A program made the position numbers and the translations under genes. From Gammaproteobacteria bacterium HGW-Gammaproteobacteria-13 (GTDB lineage: Bacteria > Pseudomonadota > Gammaproteobacteria > Pseudomonadales > Pseudomonadaceae): a stretch of 64,000 nucleotides of DNA. The stretch spans positions 396,600 through 460,599 of the forward strand of contig PGZH01000006.1 of assembly GCA_002840155.1 (NCBI GenBank), written 5' to 3'. Shown here one piece after another: positions 54,713 to 64,000 of the stretch. Under the pieces are notes generated by a model that saw nothing but the letters and a program-made list of their open reading frames with translations, was not told where the DNA came from and ran no database searches. Position 1 is the stretch's first letter, and the number at the start of each line of letters is the position of its first letter.

Positions 54713-57700
54713 TTATTGACTCGCATTCGGAATGTTAAGGGTAAGCAGTTGAGTACCCTGTGAAGAGAGCACCATATCCGCATTGGGCTCCTTGCTAAAG
54801 GCATCACTTTTCAGGTCGGCCTCATCCGCAGACGAATCCACAGCGAGACGGAACATATAGCCACGGCCATTGGCGCTTGCTAGTACCTGCTCCGGGTAGC
54901 GCACCTCTAGTTCCAGCATGGGACGGCGTTGATAGGCCACCCAGGTTTGCCAGACGCGGTGCTGCGCCGCCTTTTTGTAGGTGCAGTCCCCAGGTAGCGC
55001 GCCACTGGGGCGTTGCGCAGGCGGCTGGCCGAACTGCTCCACGGGCGCCCAGTGGCCCTCAAGAAGCTGGTTGTAAAATTTATCTGACATACCTTGCATA
55101 AGGCTGTCGGAGAACCAACCACTGTCAACCATGGCAGGCTGCAGTTGAACGCTTGTGCCAGCCAGCTCAGACGGCAGCAAGAGCTGTAACCAGAAGCCTG
55201 TGTACGCACGGGGGCCGCGGTCGTAGTAAGGCAGGCTGGTCGCTCTGGCCACCAGGTTGGGCCGCAGGCAGATCTCACGCAGGGTGCGCAGCTCGTCCTT
55301 GTGGTCCTCGTCGCTGTGGCTCCAGGTGGGGGTTTTACCCCAGCTACAGCGGTACAGCCAAAGGCGCAACCCCTCGCGCTTGTACTGATTGGCGATCATG
55401 CTGGATATAAGGTAGATCACACCAAGCAGGGCGATAATGATGGTGACAGGGTTGGACATAACCCAAGCAAAGCCGAACCAGAAGCCAAGCGTACTGCCGA
55501 TTAGCTGTGCACCAGCCAATAATGTCATCATTCCTAGAGCGGCAACTTTGGTTACAAGAGCAGATTTTTCCGCAGTACTTGTCGACTTCTCAATATCTTT
55601 AGAAACCTGCCAAGCCTCTACTCCGGCAGCAATAGCGCCGAATGCCGCCATGCCCATAGTGCGCAAAACCAACTTACGCGCTAAAACTGCAAACTCTGGG
55701 CTTCCAGCTTTTAACCAGGCACTGACCCCTGCCTTGGCTAGTTGAGACGTCCTTGTTCTCAGTGATCCCTGCAATCCCGCCCATTTGTTCCAAGCCGGCA
55801 CCACCCACAGCGCCATCAGGGCGTTGGCCGTATAGGCCGCGTTGGCCCCCACCGAGCGCAGCTCATCGGCGCTGAGAATGCCGTCGTTGTTGGCCTTGTC
55901 CAGGCTGTTGAGGAAGTTCCAGATATTCAGGCCGGCAACCAGTACCGGTAGGCTGCCCCCAAGTTCCTGATTGACCCATTGGCGGCTTCGGGCGGCATGC
56001 CCTGCAGCGTTTTTTAGCTTGAGTTGCAACTGGTCGAGCAACTCCGATTGCCCCAGCGTGGCCAACCATATATTTACCTGACGGGTTTGCACCGTGGTGA
56101 TGCGTGTTTCGCTGACAATGGCTCCGACTATCTCGTTAGGCCTTTGCAGGTTGAGTGTTTCCCGCTGTTGTTCTAGCCCCCCCAACTGAATACGTGCCGA
56201 GCGCTTGTCGGGGCCTTTGCCAGGCAGTGCAAGGGTGCGCTGCAAGCCTTTGATCTGCTTCTCTAGCTGGGCGAACTGCATTTGCCATTTGCGGTTTTTC
56301 TTGGCGAAGTCGGCATCAATAACCAACTGTGTCTGGGTCGATATTTCCGTTGAAACCAAAACCTGGGTGACGCTGTAGGCAAAAATTCGCACCTTGGGGG
56401 CGAACTCTGTGCTTAGGGCAGGCAGCAGCGTAAAGGCGATCAGGTTCCAGCTGTCCTTGGCTTTTTGCCCGACTACAGTGCGCAGCGTTTCAAAGGCACG
56501 TTTGGCAGGTTCGGAAAGGCTTTTATACAGTTGGCTGCTCTGCACGCTGGGCAAATCAAGTACAGACTTAACTTCATTGGTTCGCGTGGCCTCGCTGGTG
56601 GTATCAGAGAGCCCGCCGTGGGCCTGACCGCTGCCATCACCCTGTCGACCTTGGTCATCGATAGTGCCGTATGTGCTGAAGTTGGCCGAGACCTTGTCGA
56701 TCAACGCTGAAAGCTCTGGATTGAAGTTGAACAGTGCCAGGCCGGCTAGCGTGGTTGGGCGACCGTACTGTTTACAGAGCCAGCGCTTGCCCGTTTCACT
56801 TGCGCCTAATTGCTCGTAGAGGTTGGCCATGGTTGCGAGCAATTCGGTGGTTTGCTGCGGGTGGCAAGGGTCGTAAGAGACCTCCTCCGCTTTAGGACTG
56901 AGACTTTCCAACCACGCGAGCAGATCAGTTTCGCTGCGTTGGATGTGGCCATTCAGACGCTCCATTTCATCGGAGCGCTCCTGCAGGTAAGCCCAGGCCT
57001 CATCGAAGCGAACATCTTCACGCCAGATTTTTTTCTGGTGCCACTCTTCAACCAGCAATTGCCACTTTGGCCCTGAAGGTAGCGTGCCCCACGTCGTGCG
57101 GAACTGCTTCTGAGCTTGCTGAACATTCAAGGATTTCAGCGTCAGAGTCGCGTCACTGCCATTGTGATGGCGTAGCTGCGCTTCTTTATCGAGCAGGTTG
57201 TGGGCATCTTTGATAAATGCCTGCTTACGGGTGGGACTGGCAGCAACCGCCTTGGGTATATAGGGCGCAAGTTCAACGCCGCAGAGCTTCTGTACCAAAG
57301 TGGCGCTACTGGTTTTGTTGCCGTGTTGCGTTTCGGCTGCAGCAAGCTCCAACCAGCGCCCCTGCAGGTTCATCGCCAGATCATCAACAATCGCCAGTGG
57401 ATCGTCCAAAGCGACAAAGAGGGCGCTGTCTTGATCAGGCACACTGCCTAGCACCAAGGCCTGGTCAATGGGGCGCTTGCAGGGGCGAGACGCGTCTGTT
57501 GTGCTCGCTGCCACCAAGCAGCTATTGAAAGTCGGCGCTTGTCCTCCGGCGAGAATATCGGCCACGGCACTGCCGAGCTCACGAATTGGCGCAGCGTGAG
57601 CGGCCTGCATGGTGTTGCAGTACTGCGACAAGTCCAGCGCGCGCATCCAGCGTTTTTGCTCATGCGGGTTGCTGCGCATTTTTTCGCATAGTCGCCAAGT

Positions 57701-58150
57701 CCACTGCACTGGCGCGTAGGCAATAAGCAAGCGGTTACGCCGCGGATAAAGCAGATAGGGTTTAGCGGCACCCGGATTGCTGCGCTCGTCTTTGCCTAGC
57801 TGCGCACTGCCCCACTGATGGCGAATAAACTGGTGCCCCTGCACCTGATACTCATGAAGGGTGCGGTCCGTTTCATCCCACACATAAAGCCAACCATCGC
57901 GAAGCTGGCGCAGGGTGTAGCTGCGCGTTTTGAGTGACGGTAAATGTTTGCTGGACCAGCCTTTAGCTAATGGGTTAGGCCCCTGGGCGCTACCGCGTGC
58001 AGGTGACTCATCTATCGCATAACGAACGGGGTAGATCGCGATCTCACCTGCTTTAAGCGGGCACTGCCCGTTTGCGCTGGCGGGCTTGTTCTCGAAAGCC
58101 TGATTACGCTTGGCTTGTTGCAGGGTTTTATCGGAAGTTGTCGTGCTCAT
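54713..58150 (-). CDS. MIX/VasX-like T6SS pore-forming effector
   Basis: A 1145-residue protein. The N-terminal MIX motif (hRxGhhYhh) is LRDGWLYVW at residues 83-91, and LIAYAPVQWTW at 142-152 matches the second MIX block. The middle is helical, and about residues 825-945 hold several hydrophobic helices (MGMAAFGAIAAGVEAW; VAALGMMTLLAGAQLIGST; PVTIIIALLGVIYLISSMI). This layout matches the VasX / BTH_I2691 toxin family, which inserts in target inner membranes. A possible EF-hand-like DGILSADEL lies near 775. It is 14 bp after the DUF4123 gene and is followed by immunity genes. Confidence 0.85.
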   Translation of the reverse strand: MSTTTSDKTLQQAKRNQAFENKPASANGQCPLKAGEIAIYPVRYAIDESPARGSAQGPNPLAKGWSSKHLPSLKTRSYTLRQLRDGWLYVWDETDRTLHEYQVQGHQFIRHQWGSAQLGKDERSNPGAAKPYLLYPRRNRLLIAYAPVQWTWRLCEKMRSNPHEQKRWMRALDLSQYCNTMQAAHAAPIRELGSAVADILAGGQAPTFNSCLVAASTTDASRPCKRPIDQALVLGSVPDQDSALFVALDDPLAIVDDLAMNLQGRWLELAAAETQHGNKTSSATLVQKLCGVELAPYIPKAVAASPTRKQAFIKDAHNLLDKEAQLRHHNGSDATLTLKSLNVQQAQKQFRTTWGTLPSGPKWQLLVEEWHQKKIWREDVRFDEAWAYLQERSDEMERLNGHIQRSETDLLAWLESLSPKAEEVSYDPCHPQQTTELLATMANLYEQLGASETGKRWLCKQYGRPTTLAGLALFNFNPELSALIDKVSANFSTYGTIDDQGRQGDGSGQAHGGLSDTTSEATRTNEVKSVLDLPSVQSSQLYKSLSEPAKRAFETLRTVVGQKAKDSWNLIAFTLLPALSTEFAPKVRIFAYSVTQVLVSTEISTQTQLVIDADFAKKNRKWQMQFAQLEKQIKGLQRTLALPGKGPDKRSARIQLGGLEQQRETLNLQRPNEIVGAIVSETRITTVQTRQVNIWLATLGQSELLDQLQLKLKNAAGHAARSRQWVNQELGGSLPVLVAGLNIWNFLNSLDKANNDGILSADELRSVGANAAYTANALMALWVVPAWNKWAGLQGSLRTRTSQLAKAGVSAWLKAGSPEFAVLARKLVLRTMGMAAFGAIAAGVEAWQVSKDIEKSTSTAEKSALVTKVAALGMMTLLAGAQLIGSTLGFWFGFAWVMSNPVTIIIALLGVIYLISSMIANQYKREGLRLWLYRCSWGKTPTWSHSDEDHKDELRTLREICLRPNLVARATSLPYYDRGPRAYTGFWLQLLLPSELAGTSVQLQPAMVDSGWFSDSLMQGMSDKFYNQLLEGHWAPVEQFGQPPAQRPSGALPGDCTYKKAAQHRVWQTWVAYQRRPMLELEVRYPEQVLASANGRGYMFRLAVDSSADEADLKSDAFSKEPNADMVLSSQGTQLLTLNIPNASQ

Positions 58151-58164
58151 GGAGATCCATTCCT

Positions 58165-59013
58165 TTAGCCAGCAAGGCAGTCTTCATCCAGCGCTTGAAT
58201 GCGCAGCTCTGGAGGCAATTTTTGGGCATCTGGTGTCCTGGCTAACCACGCAAAGTAAGGACCATCAGCGTGCGTGACGAAATCGTTACCCCAGCACGCG
58301 CAGCGCTCGATCCAAATGGCAATGCTTCGCTCGTTGACCAGGCCCCAGGCCTCGGCATCCTGCAGGCGCTGCTCCAACCAATGGCCACACTCCTGCTCGC
58401 CCAGGCCCGACAAAGTCTGTGGGTAATCTCGGCTTACCCAGTCATAAAGACGCTCTTTGAAGCTCCGCCGATATGCTTGCTCCAGCGCCTGAACCTGTTC
58501 GTCTGCAAGATGATTAAGCTTGCTTTCCAGTACAGGGCTGTTCGGCTGCGGACGGTAGGAATGCCATTGCGTGGTCGCGGTAGCGGCCCAGTTAGGCGGC
58601 GACAGCGGCACAAGCCACTCACTGATCGGGCCAAGCAGGCTTTGATAAGCAGATGACGGGTAACTGCTCAACCAATATGAAGCCACCAATGGATCGGCAA
58701 AGCGGAAAAGGCTGTAGCTACCAGCGCTGTCGGTGACCGTGATGAACTGGCTAAGGTGATCAGCTACATCGTTCAATGAAGCAGAGCTTTGTATGTGACT
58801 GGCTTGGCGCTGAAGCACCGGGCTGTGCTGCAACTCATGCAACAAGGATGAGTGCGCGTCGAGCCCCACGAGGATAGGCCCTAGCTCCTTAACCGCATCC
58901 CAGCGACTGGCGTTGTAGATGGGAATTACTTCAATCGACTCTCCGACGGCATAAAGCCATTGCAGAGCGTCCTGACGGAGTACGCCATCAATGAGCAAAA
59001 AGTCCTTGCTCAT
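58165..59013 (-). CDS. DUF4123 T6SS effector chaperone/adaptor
   Basis: A 282-residue protein of the DUF4123 family, which load specific effectors onto VgrG tips. It lies exactly between vgrG and the VasX-like effector and overlaps vgrG by 4 bp. Visible features: FLLIDGVLRQDALQWLYAVGES (N-terminal strand-helix), GPILVGLDAHSSLL, and a C-terminal helical part (LEQRLQDAEAWGLVNERSIAIWIE). Confidence 0.88.
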   Translation of the reverse strand: MSKDFLLIDGVLRQDALQWLYAVGESIEVIPIYNASRWDAVKELGPILVGLDAHSSLLHELQHSPVLQRQASHIQSSASLNDVADHLSQFITVTDSAGSYSLFRFADPLVASYWLSSYPSSAYQSLLGPISEWLVPLSPPNWAATATTQWHSYRPQPNSPVLESKLNHLADEQVQALEQAYRRSFKERLYDWVSRDYPQTLSGLGEQECGHWLEQRLQDAEAWGLVNERSIAIWIERCACWGNDFVTHADGPYFAWLARTPDAQKLPPELRIQALDEDCLAG

Positions 59014-61085
59014 GCTTTGTACTCCGCCTGTTTGGTCTGCTCGCAGATTTCACAGCGTGGTGTGGCTCTCAGCAACGCTTGGCGCTGTGCCTGAATCAAT
59101 AGGTCACCTGCCTTATCCGCATCCGCCTCTTTAACCTTGCCCGGCAGAATCGGCGCCGCCCCCGACCCGCTCCCCGGCGCGCCGCCAGAGTTGAATTTGA
59201 TGATCGGGCCGACCATGGTGATGCCACCGGCATCCAGCTTGATAAAGCTGCCGGCAGCTTTGAAGGTCAGTTCGCTGCCGGCTTCGAGCACGACCTTCTG
59301 GCCGCTGGACAGGTGGATCTCTTGGCCTGCGTTAATAAATTGGCCGGTGCCGATCTTGATGTGCTGGTTGTTGCCGACGGTGAGGTGGTCGGAGGCTTTG
59401 ATTTCGCTTTTGCGGTCGGCGTGGGTGGTGCGGTGTTCTTCGGCTTTGAATTCGCTATAGCTGTTGGCTTCGACGCTGTCGTGGCGCTCGTTGCCGATGC
59501 GGATTTTCTGGTCGTGCTCGATGTTTTCATCCCAATCGCGCTCGGCGTGGATGTAGATCTGTTCGGCGCCCTTTTTATCTTCGATACGCAGCTCGTTATA
59601 GCCGCCACCGCCAGGGCTGCTGAGGGTCTTGAACACACTGCGGGTTTTGTTCGCAGGCAAGGCGTAAGGCACCACGTGTTCGGCGTGGTACAGGCAGCCG
59701 GTGACCAGGGGTTGGTCGGGGTCGCCTTCCAAAAAGGTCACCAGCACTTCCATGCCGACCCGCGGGATGGCAATGCCGCCGTAGCGGTCGCCGGCCCAGC
59801 TTGAACTCACGCGCAGCCAGCAGCTGGTTTTGTCGTCGGCTTGGCCTTCACGATCCCAGAAGAATTGCACCTTGATCCGGCCGTACTCGTCGCAGTGAAT
59901 CTCTTCACCAGAAGGCCCGGTGACCACCGCACTTTGGCTGCCGAGAATGCGCGGTTTCGGGTGGTTGAGCGGTGGGCGATACAACACGGTCCAGGGTGTG
60001 GCGGTGAAGCGGTTGCGGTAGCCTTGAGTAAAGTCGGCGTTGTCTGTTTGCCCCTCACCCCAGCCCTCTCCCCTGAGGGGCGAGGGGGTGCTAGTGATGG
60101 ACTCTTCCAACACCTGCGGCTGTTTGCCCTCGTGGTGGATTTCGGTGAGCAGCCAGAGGTCGTTCCAGCTGGCGCGCGGGTGCTCGGTCAGCGCCAGGAA
60201 GTGGCCGCTGACCAGCAGCGGCTGATCGCCGTCGCCTTGCGCCAGTTCAAAGTCGTGGCGATGGCGTTCGAGAATGCGCTGGCTAAGGTGTTTGCCACGC
60301 TCACGGTCAACAAAACGGCCGGGGTAGTCGTAATCCTCAAGATCGGGTTTGAACGCGCTCTTGGCGTCCGCCTCCATCAGCAGCTTGGGTTTTTCAAAGT
60401 CGTAGTCGCGGCGGGTCACCCGGCTCGAGCGGGTTTCCACGCGCACGCCGAAGCGCTTGATCACCGGCTTGTCAGCGACCAGGCCGCTGTCTTGTTGATA
60501 AGCGGTAGGAGCGAGTTTGGGGAACGGCGTTTGGTCGTCGCCGAAGACCACTACATGGCCTTGTTCGCTGTGCTGGAAGTGATAGTGAATACCCTCTTCC
60601 TCGCACAGGCGCTGGACGAAGTGCAGGTCGGATTCGTCGTACTGCACGCAGTACTCACGCTCGGGGTAAATCGAGCCGAGTTGGAATTGGTAGGCGTTGG
60701 CCTGAATGCCGTGCTCTTGCAGCACTTGACTGATGATCTTCGCAACCGAAAGGTGCTGGAAGATGCGTTGATTGCTGCGGTGTGCCAGGTACGCCAGTTG
60801 TGGGCGCAAGGTTACGTGGTAGCGGGTCAGGCGTTTACCGGATTCGCCCTGGGCGACGCGGTAGATCTGCCCGTGAATGCCGTGGCCGGTCTGATCGAAC
60901 GCGAGAAAGGCGGCCTGATGCAGCAGGCTTTCCAGATCCAGATCGGGACGTTCGCTGACCAGTTCCAGCTCGAACTCGAAGGGCTGACTGATCGCCTCGC
61001 GACCGGTGAATTCGAGCACCTGCAGGTCGTGGCTAACGCCTTCGATCGTCAGGCTGAAATGAGTCTGGTTGGCGGCGGCGAACAT
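59010..61085 (-). CDS. vgrG: T6SS spike protein VgrG (TssI)
   Basis: A 691-residue trimeric spike. The gp27-like part covers residues 1-340, the gp5-OB fold about 390-470 (EIHCDEYGRIKVQFFWDREG; DDKTSCWLRVSSSWAG), and the beta-helix needle to about 640. A short C-terminal tail (TPRCEICEQTK, CxxC) may bind the adaptor. Residues 333-345, TPSPLRGEGWGEG, come from a GC-rich repeat (60051-60088) inside the coding sequence. No fused toxin domain is seen. Confidence 0.92.
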   Translation of the reverse strand: MFAAANQTHFSLTIEGVSHDLQVLEFTGREAISQPFEFELELVSERPDLDLESLLHQAAFLAFDQTGHGIHGQIYRVAQGESGKRLTRYHVTLRPQLAYLAHRSNQRIFQHLSVAKIISQVLQEHGIQANAYQFQLGSIYPEREYCVQYDESDLHFVQRLCEEEGIHYHFQHSEQGHVVVFGDDQTPFPKLAPTAYQQDSGLVADKPVIKRFGVRVETRSSRVTRRDYDFEKPKLLMEADAKSAFKPDLEDYDYPGRFVDRERGKHLSQRILERHRHDFELAQGDGDQPLLVSGHFLALTEHPRASWNDLWLLTEIHHEGKQPQVLEESITSTPSPLRGEGWGEGQTDNADFTQGYRNRFTATPWTVLYRPPLNHPKPRILGSQSAVVTGPSGEEIHCDEYGRIKVQFFWDREGQADDKTSCWLRVSSSWAGDRYGGIAIPRVGMEVLVTFLEGDPDQPLVTGCLYHAEHVVPYALPANKTRSVFKTLSSPGGGGYNELRIEDKKGAEQIYIHAERDWDENIEHDQKIRIGNERHDSVEANSYSEFKAEEHRTTHADRKSEIKASDHLTVGNNQHIKIGTGQFINAGQEIHLSSGQKVVLEAGSELTFKAAGSFIKLDAGGITMVGPIIKFNSGGAPGSGSGAAPILPGKVKEADADKAGDLLIQAQRQALLRATPRCEICEQTKQAEYKA
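60051..60088 (-). repeat. GC-rich palindromic repeat embedded in vgrG
   Basis: cccctcaccccagccctctcccctgaggggcgaggggg is a common intergenic repeat of proteobacteria, with inner stem ctctcccct/ggggcgag. Here it is in frame within vgrG and has no stop codon in that frame. Confidence 0.8.
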
Positions 61086-61225
61086 TCGTTGTTCCTCTTA
61101 TTTCGTTCCATGAATCGAACCACTGCGCATTTCTAACCCAGGCCAAGCCCGGCAGCCGTGCGTGTTCGCGGTTTTGCGCGATGCCTGTCAGTGTTTGGCG
61201 AAGCAGGTCTCACTGAAAACGCAGC

Positions 61226-61244
61226 GGCCAGGACAAGCCTGGCC
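61226..61244 (-). terminator. Hairpin between hcp and vgrG
   Basis: ggccagg/cctggcc with a 5-nt loop lies 31 bp after the hcp stop on the minus strand, with tttt further on. It could attenuate read-through into vgrG, so that hcp is made in excess. The T-run is eight bases away, so it is weak. Confidence 0.4.
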
Positions 61245-61274
61245 GAAGCGATATTGCGTGAACTCAGCCAATGC

Positions 61275-61793
61275 TTAGGCGGAGATCGGGGTACGCCAGT
61301 CGTCGGAGCCGGACGTGCCGGAGACTTCGTGGGTCCAGACGATTTTGCGGTAGGTGAAGTACACGTCTTCCAGGTGAGTGAAGTGCGACATGTTCGGGTC
61401 CTGGCAGTTCGGCATACGCGACTGCACATCAACGATCACGGCATCTTCCAGCTCGATGGTGAAGTAGTGCTCTTGAGTACCGGTGGAGGAAGTGCGGTAC
61501 CACTCCAGACGGCACTTGGACAGACGCTCACCGGAGGTCAGGGAGTTGAAGATCAGCGGCGAGGATTTGTCGAAGACTTTGGTGATCATCAGCGGCTTGT
61601 GCACGCGCTGACCAGTCGGCTGACCGGACTGCGGATCACGCGGGATGATGACCTGGTGGTTGAAGGCTTGAACCAGGATCTGGTCTTCATGACCTTCCTG
61701 GAAGATGTTACCGACGGAATCTTCGGTGAAGGTGCCAGCGGTGATCAGGCCTTGTTTGGTGCCTTCGAGGGACAGATACGCGGGTGTTGGCAT
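61275..61793 (-). CDS. hcp: T6SS tube protein Hcp
   Basis: A 172-residue Hcp family protein: MPTPAYLSLEGTKQGLITAG, HEDQILVQAFNHQVIIPRD, GQRVHKPLMITKVFDKSSPL, and TIELEDAVIVDVQSRMP. It forms hexameric rings that stack into the expelled tube. An aaggaaa site precedes the ATG. It is the first gene of the minus-strand island. A candidate sigma-54 promoter lies 57 bp upstream. Confidence 0.93.
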   Translation of the reverse strand: MPTPAYLSLEGTKQGLITAGTFTEDSVGNIFQEGHEDQILVQAFNHQVIIPRDPQSGQPTGQRVHKPLMITKVFDKSSPLIFNSLTSGERLSKCRLEWYRTSSTGTQEHYFTIELEDAVIVDVQSRMPNCQDPNMSHFTHLEDVYFTYRKIVWTHEVSGTSGSDDWRTPISA

Positions 61794-61849
61794 GAGTGCT
61801 TTCCTTGCCTTGGGTCATGGATCTGCAGTGATCCGGGAACTACCCCTAT

Positions 61850-61866
61850 AGCGACAAGCATGCCAA
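61850..61866 (-). promoter_or_regulatory. Candidate sigma-54 (RpoN) promoter of hcp
   Basis: On the minus strand, ttggcatgcttgtcgct matches ytggcacgrnnnttgcw with the invariant GG and GC twelve bases apart (two or three mismatches elsewhere). The expected start lies about 45 bases before the hcp ATG. T6SS hcp operons of Vibrio are RpoN-dependent. Confidence 0.6.
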
Positions 61867-61884
61867 TTAAATAAAAACGTTATA

Positions 61885-61897
61885 AATCAGTGACTTA
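61885..61897 (+). promoter_or_regulatory. Candidate IHF-binding site upstream of hcp promoter
   Basis: aatcagtgactta fits watcarnnnnttr exactly, in an AT-rich tract about 20 bp from the sigma-54 element. IHF usually bends DNA between enhancer-bound activator and RpoN promoter. Confidence 0.5.
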
Positions 61898-61953
61898 CTG
61901 AAAATAAATTTATATAGCTCAAGACAATGCGCACTGGATCACTGAAAGCTGAG

Positions 61954-62080
61954 CAAGTTGTTGCGCAAGGCTGCGCAAGTTTCTGCGCAGCAGGCTGCAC
62001 GTCAGTATCAGCAAGGCCTGTAGATGGATACCCACAGACTTATCAACAGCCTGCTGCGCAATAAACTGCGCAGCAGGCTG
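61954..62080. repeat. Cluster of tgcgca palindromes and a 14-bp perfect hairpin
   Basis: cagcctgctgcgca (62047-62060) and tgcgcagcaggctg (62067-62080) are a perfect inverted repeat with a 6-nt loop. The right arm occurs again at 61984-61997, so two alternative hairpins are possible. The palindrome tgcgca occurs at least five times here. It lies 17 bp after the TRAP permease stop and probably serves as its terminator; no T-run follows. This covers the 300-bp non-coding stretch between hcp and the TRAP gene, which otherwise holds the promoter elements. Confidence 0.65.
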
Positions 62081-62096
62081 GCACCTCAGGTTCGGC

Positions 62097-64000
<1,904 letters not shown>

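Overview
The window reads as a chromosomal segment of a Pseudomonas, probably of the alcaligenes/mendocina/stutzeri side of the genus. Three things point there. The left edge is a cassette array with the ~76-bp attC type of Pseudomonas chromosomal integrons. Several blocks keep the gene order I recall from P. aeruginosa PAO1: spuI-spuABCDEFGH with the flanking binding-protein gene, CYTH/CHAD-DUF47-pit-argE-argA, trpI/trpBA, and plcB with its two followers. Intergenic spaces carry REP-type palindromes typical of the genus. GC is high apart from the cassettes (1-2.2 kb) and the T6SS immunity genes (53.0-54.7 kb), which look AT-richer.

Layout. 1-2255: distal end of an integron array with a hypothetical protein, a VOC protein, a Phd/YefM-RelE/ParE toxin-antitoxin pair with a palindromic operator, and a P-loop kinase; attC sites are clear at first and degenerate towards the right. 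2463-7651: Crp/Fnr regulator, DUF1801, OsmC-YcaO fusion, small membrane protein, PAS-GGDEF cyclase. 7749-19697: polyamine uptake and glutamylation locus spuABCDEFGH (minus) and spuI plus an extra binding protein (plus). The transporter ATPase SpuF seems to lack about 18 residues after Walker B. 19794-25901: triphosphate tunnel enzyme, PhoU-like protein and Pit transporter, argE, argA. 26040-29968: TetR regulator, trpA, trpB and divergent trpI. 30035-41105: dodecin, LLM oxidoreductase, OsmC protein, a MITE-like palindromic element, lipoproteins, HAD phosphatase, gamma-carbonic anhydrase, oligopeptidase A with YheV, a solute-binding protein and recD. 41280-49972: recB, recC and a Na/Pi cotransporter family protein. 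50125-52956: plcB with a parvulin-type foldase and a small tail protein. 52996-61897: an orphan T6SS export island on the minus strand (hcp, vgrG, DUF4123 chaperone, MIX/VasX-like effector, two tandem immunity genes and a relic of a third) with a candidate sigma-54/IHF promoter. 62097-64000: a partial TRAP transporter fused permease.

How parts work together. The spu locus imports putrescine and spermidine and starts the gamma-glutamylation and transamination routes. The T6SS island encodes a complete cargo set (tube, spike, adaptor, toxin, immunity) but no baseplate or sheath genes, so it must use an apparatus encoded elsewhere. Short palindromic repeats are abundant, and two copies sit in frame inside essential-looking coding sequences (recC and vgrG).

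Most unusual points: the in-frame repeats in recC and vgrG, the spuF deletion, the tandem immunity array with a start-codon relic, the sigma-54/IHF arrangement before hcp, and a 242-bp element with 18-bp terminal inverted repeats.
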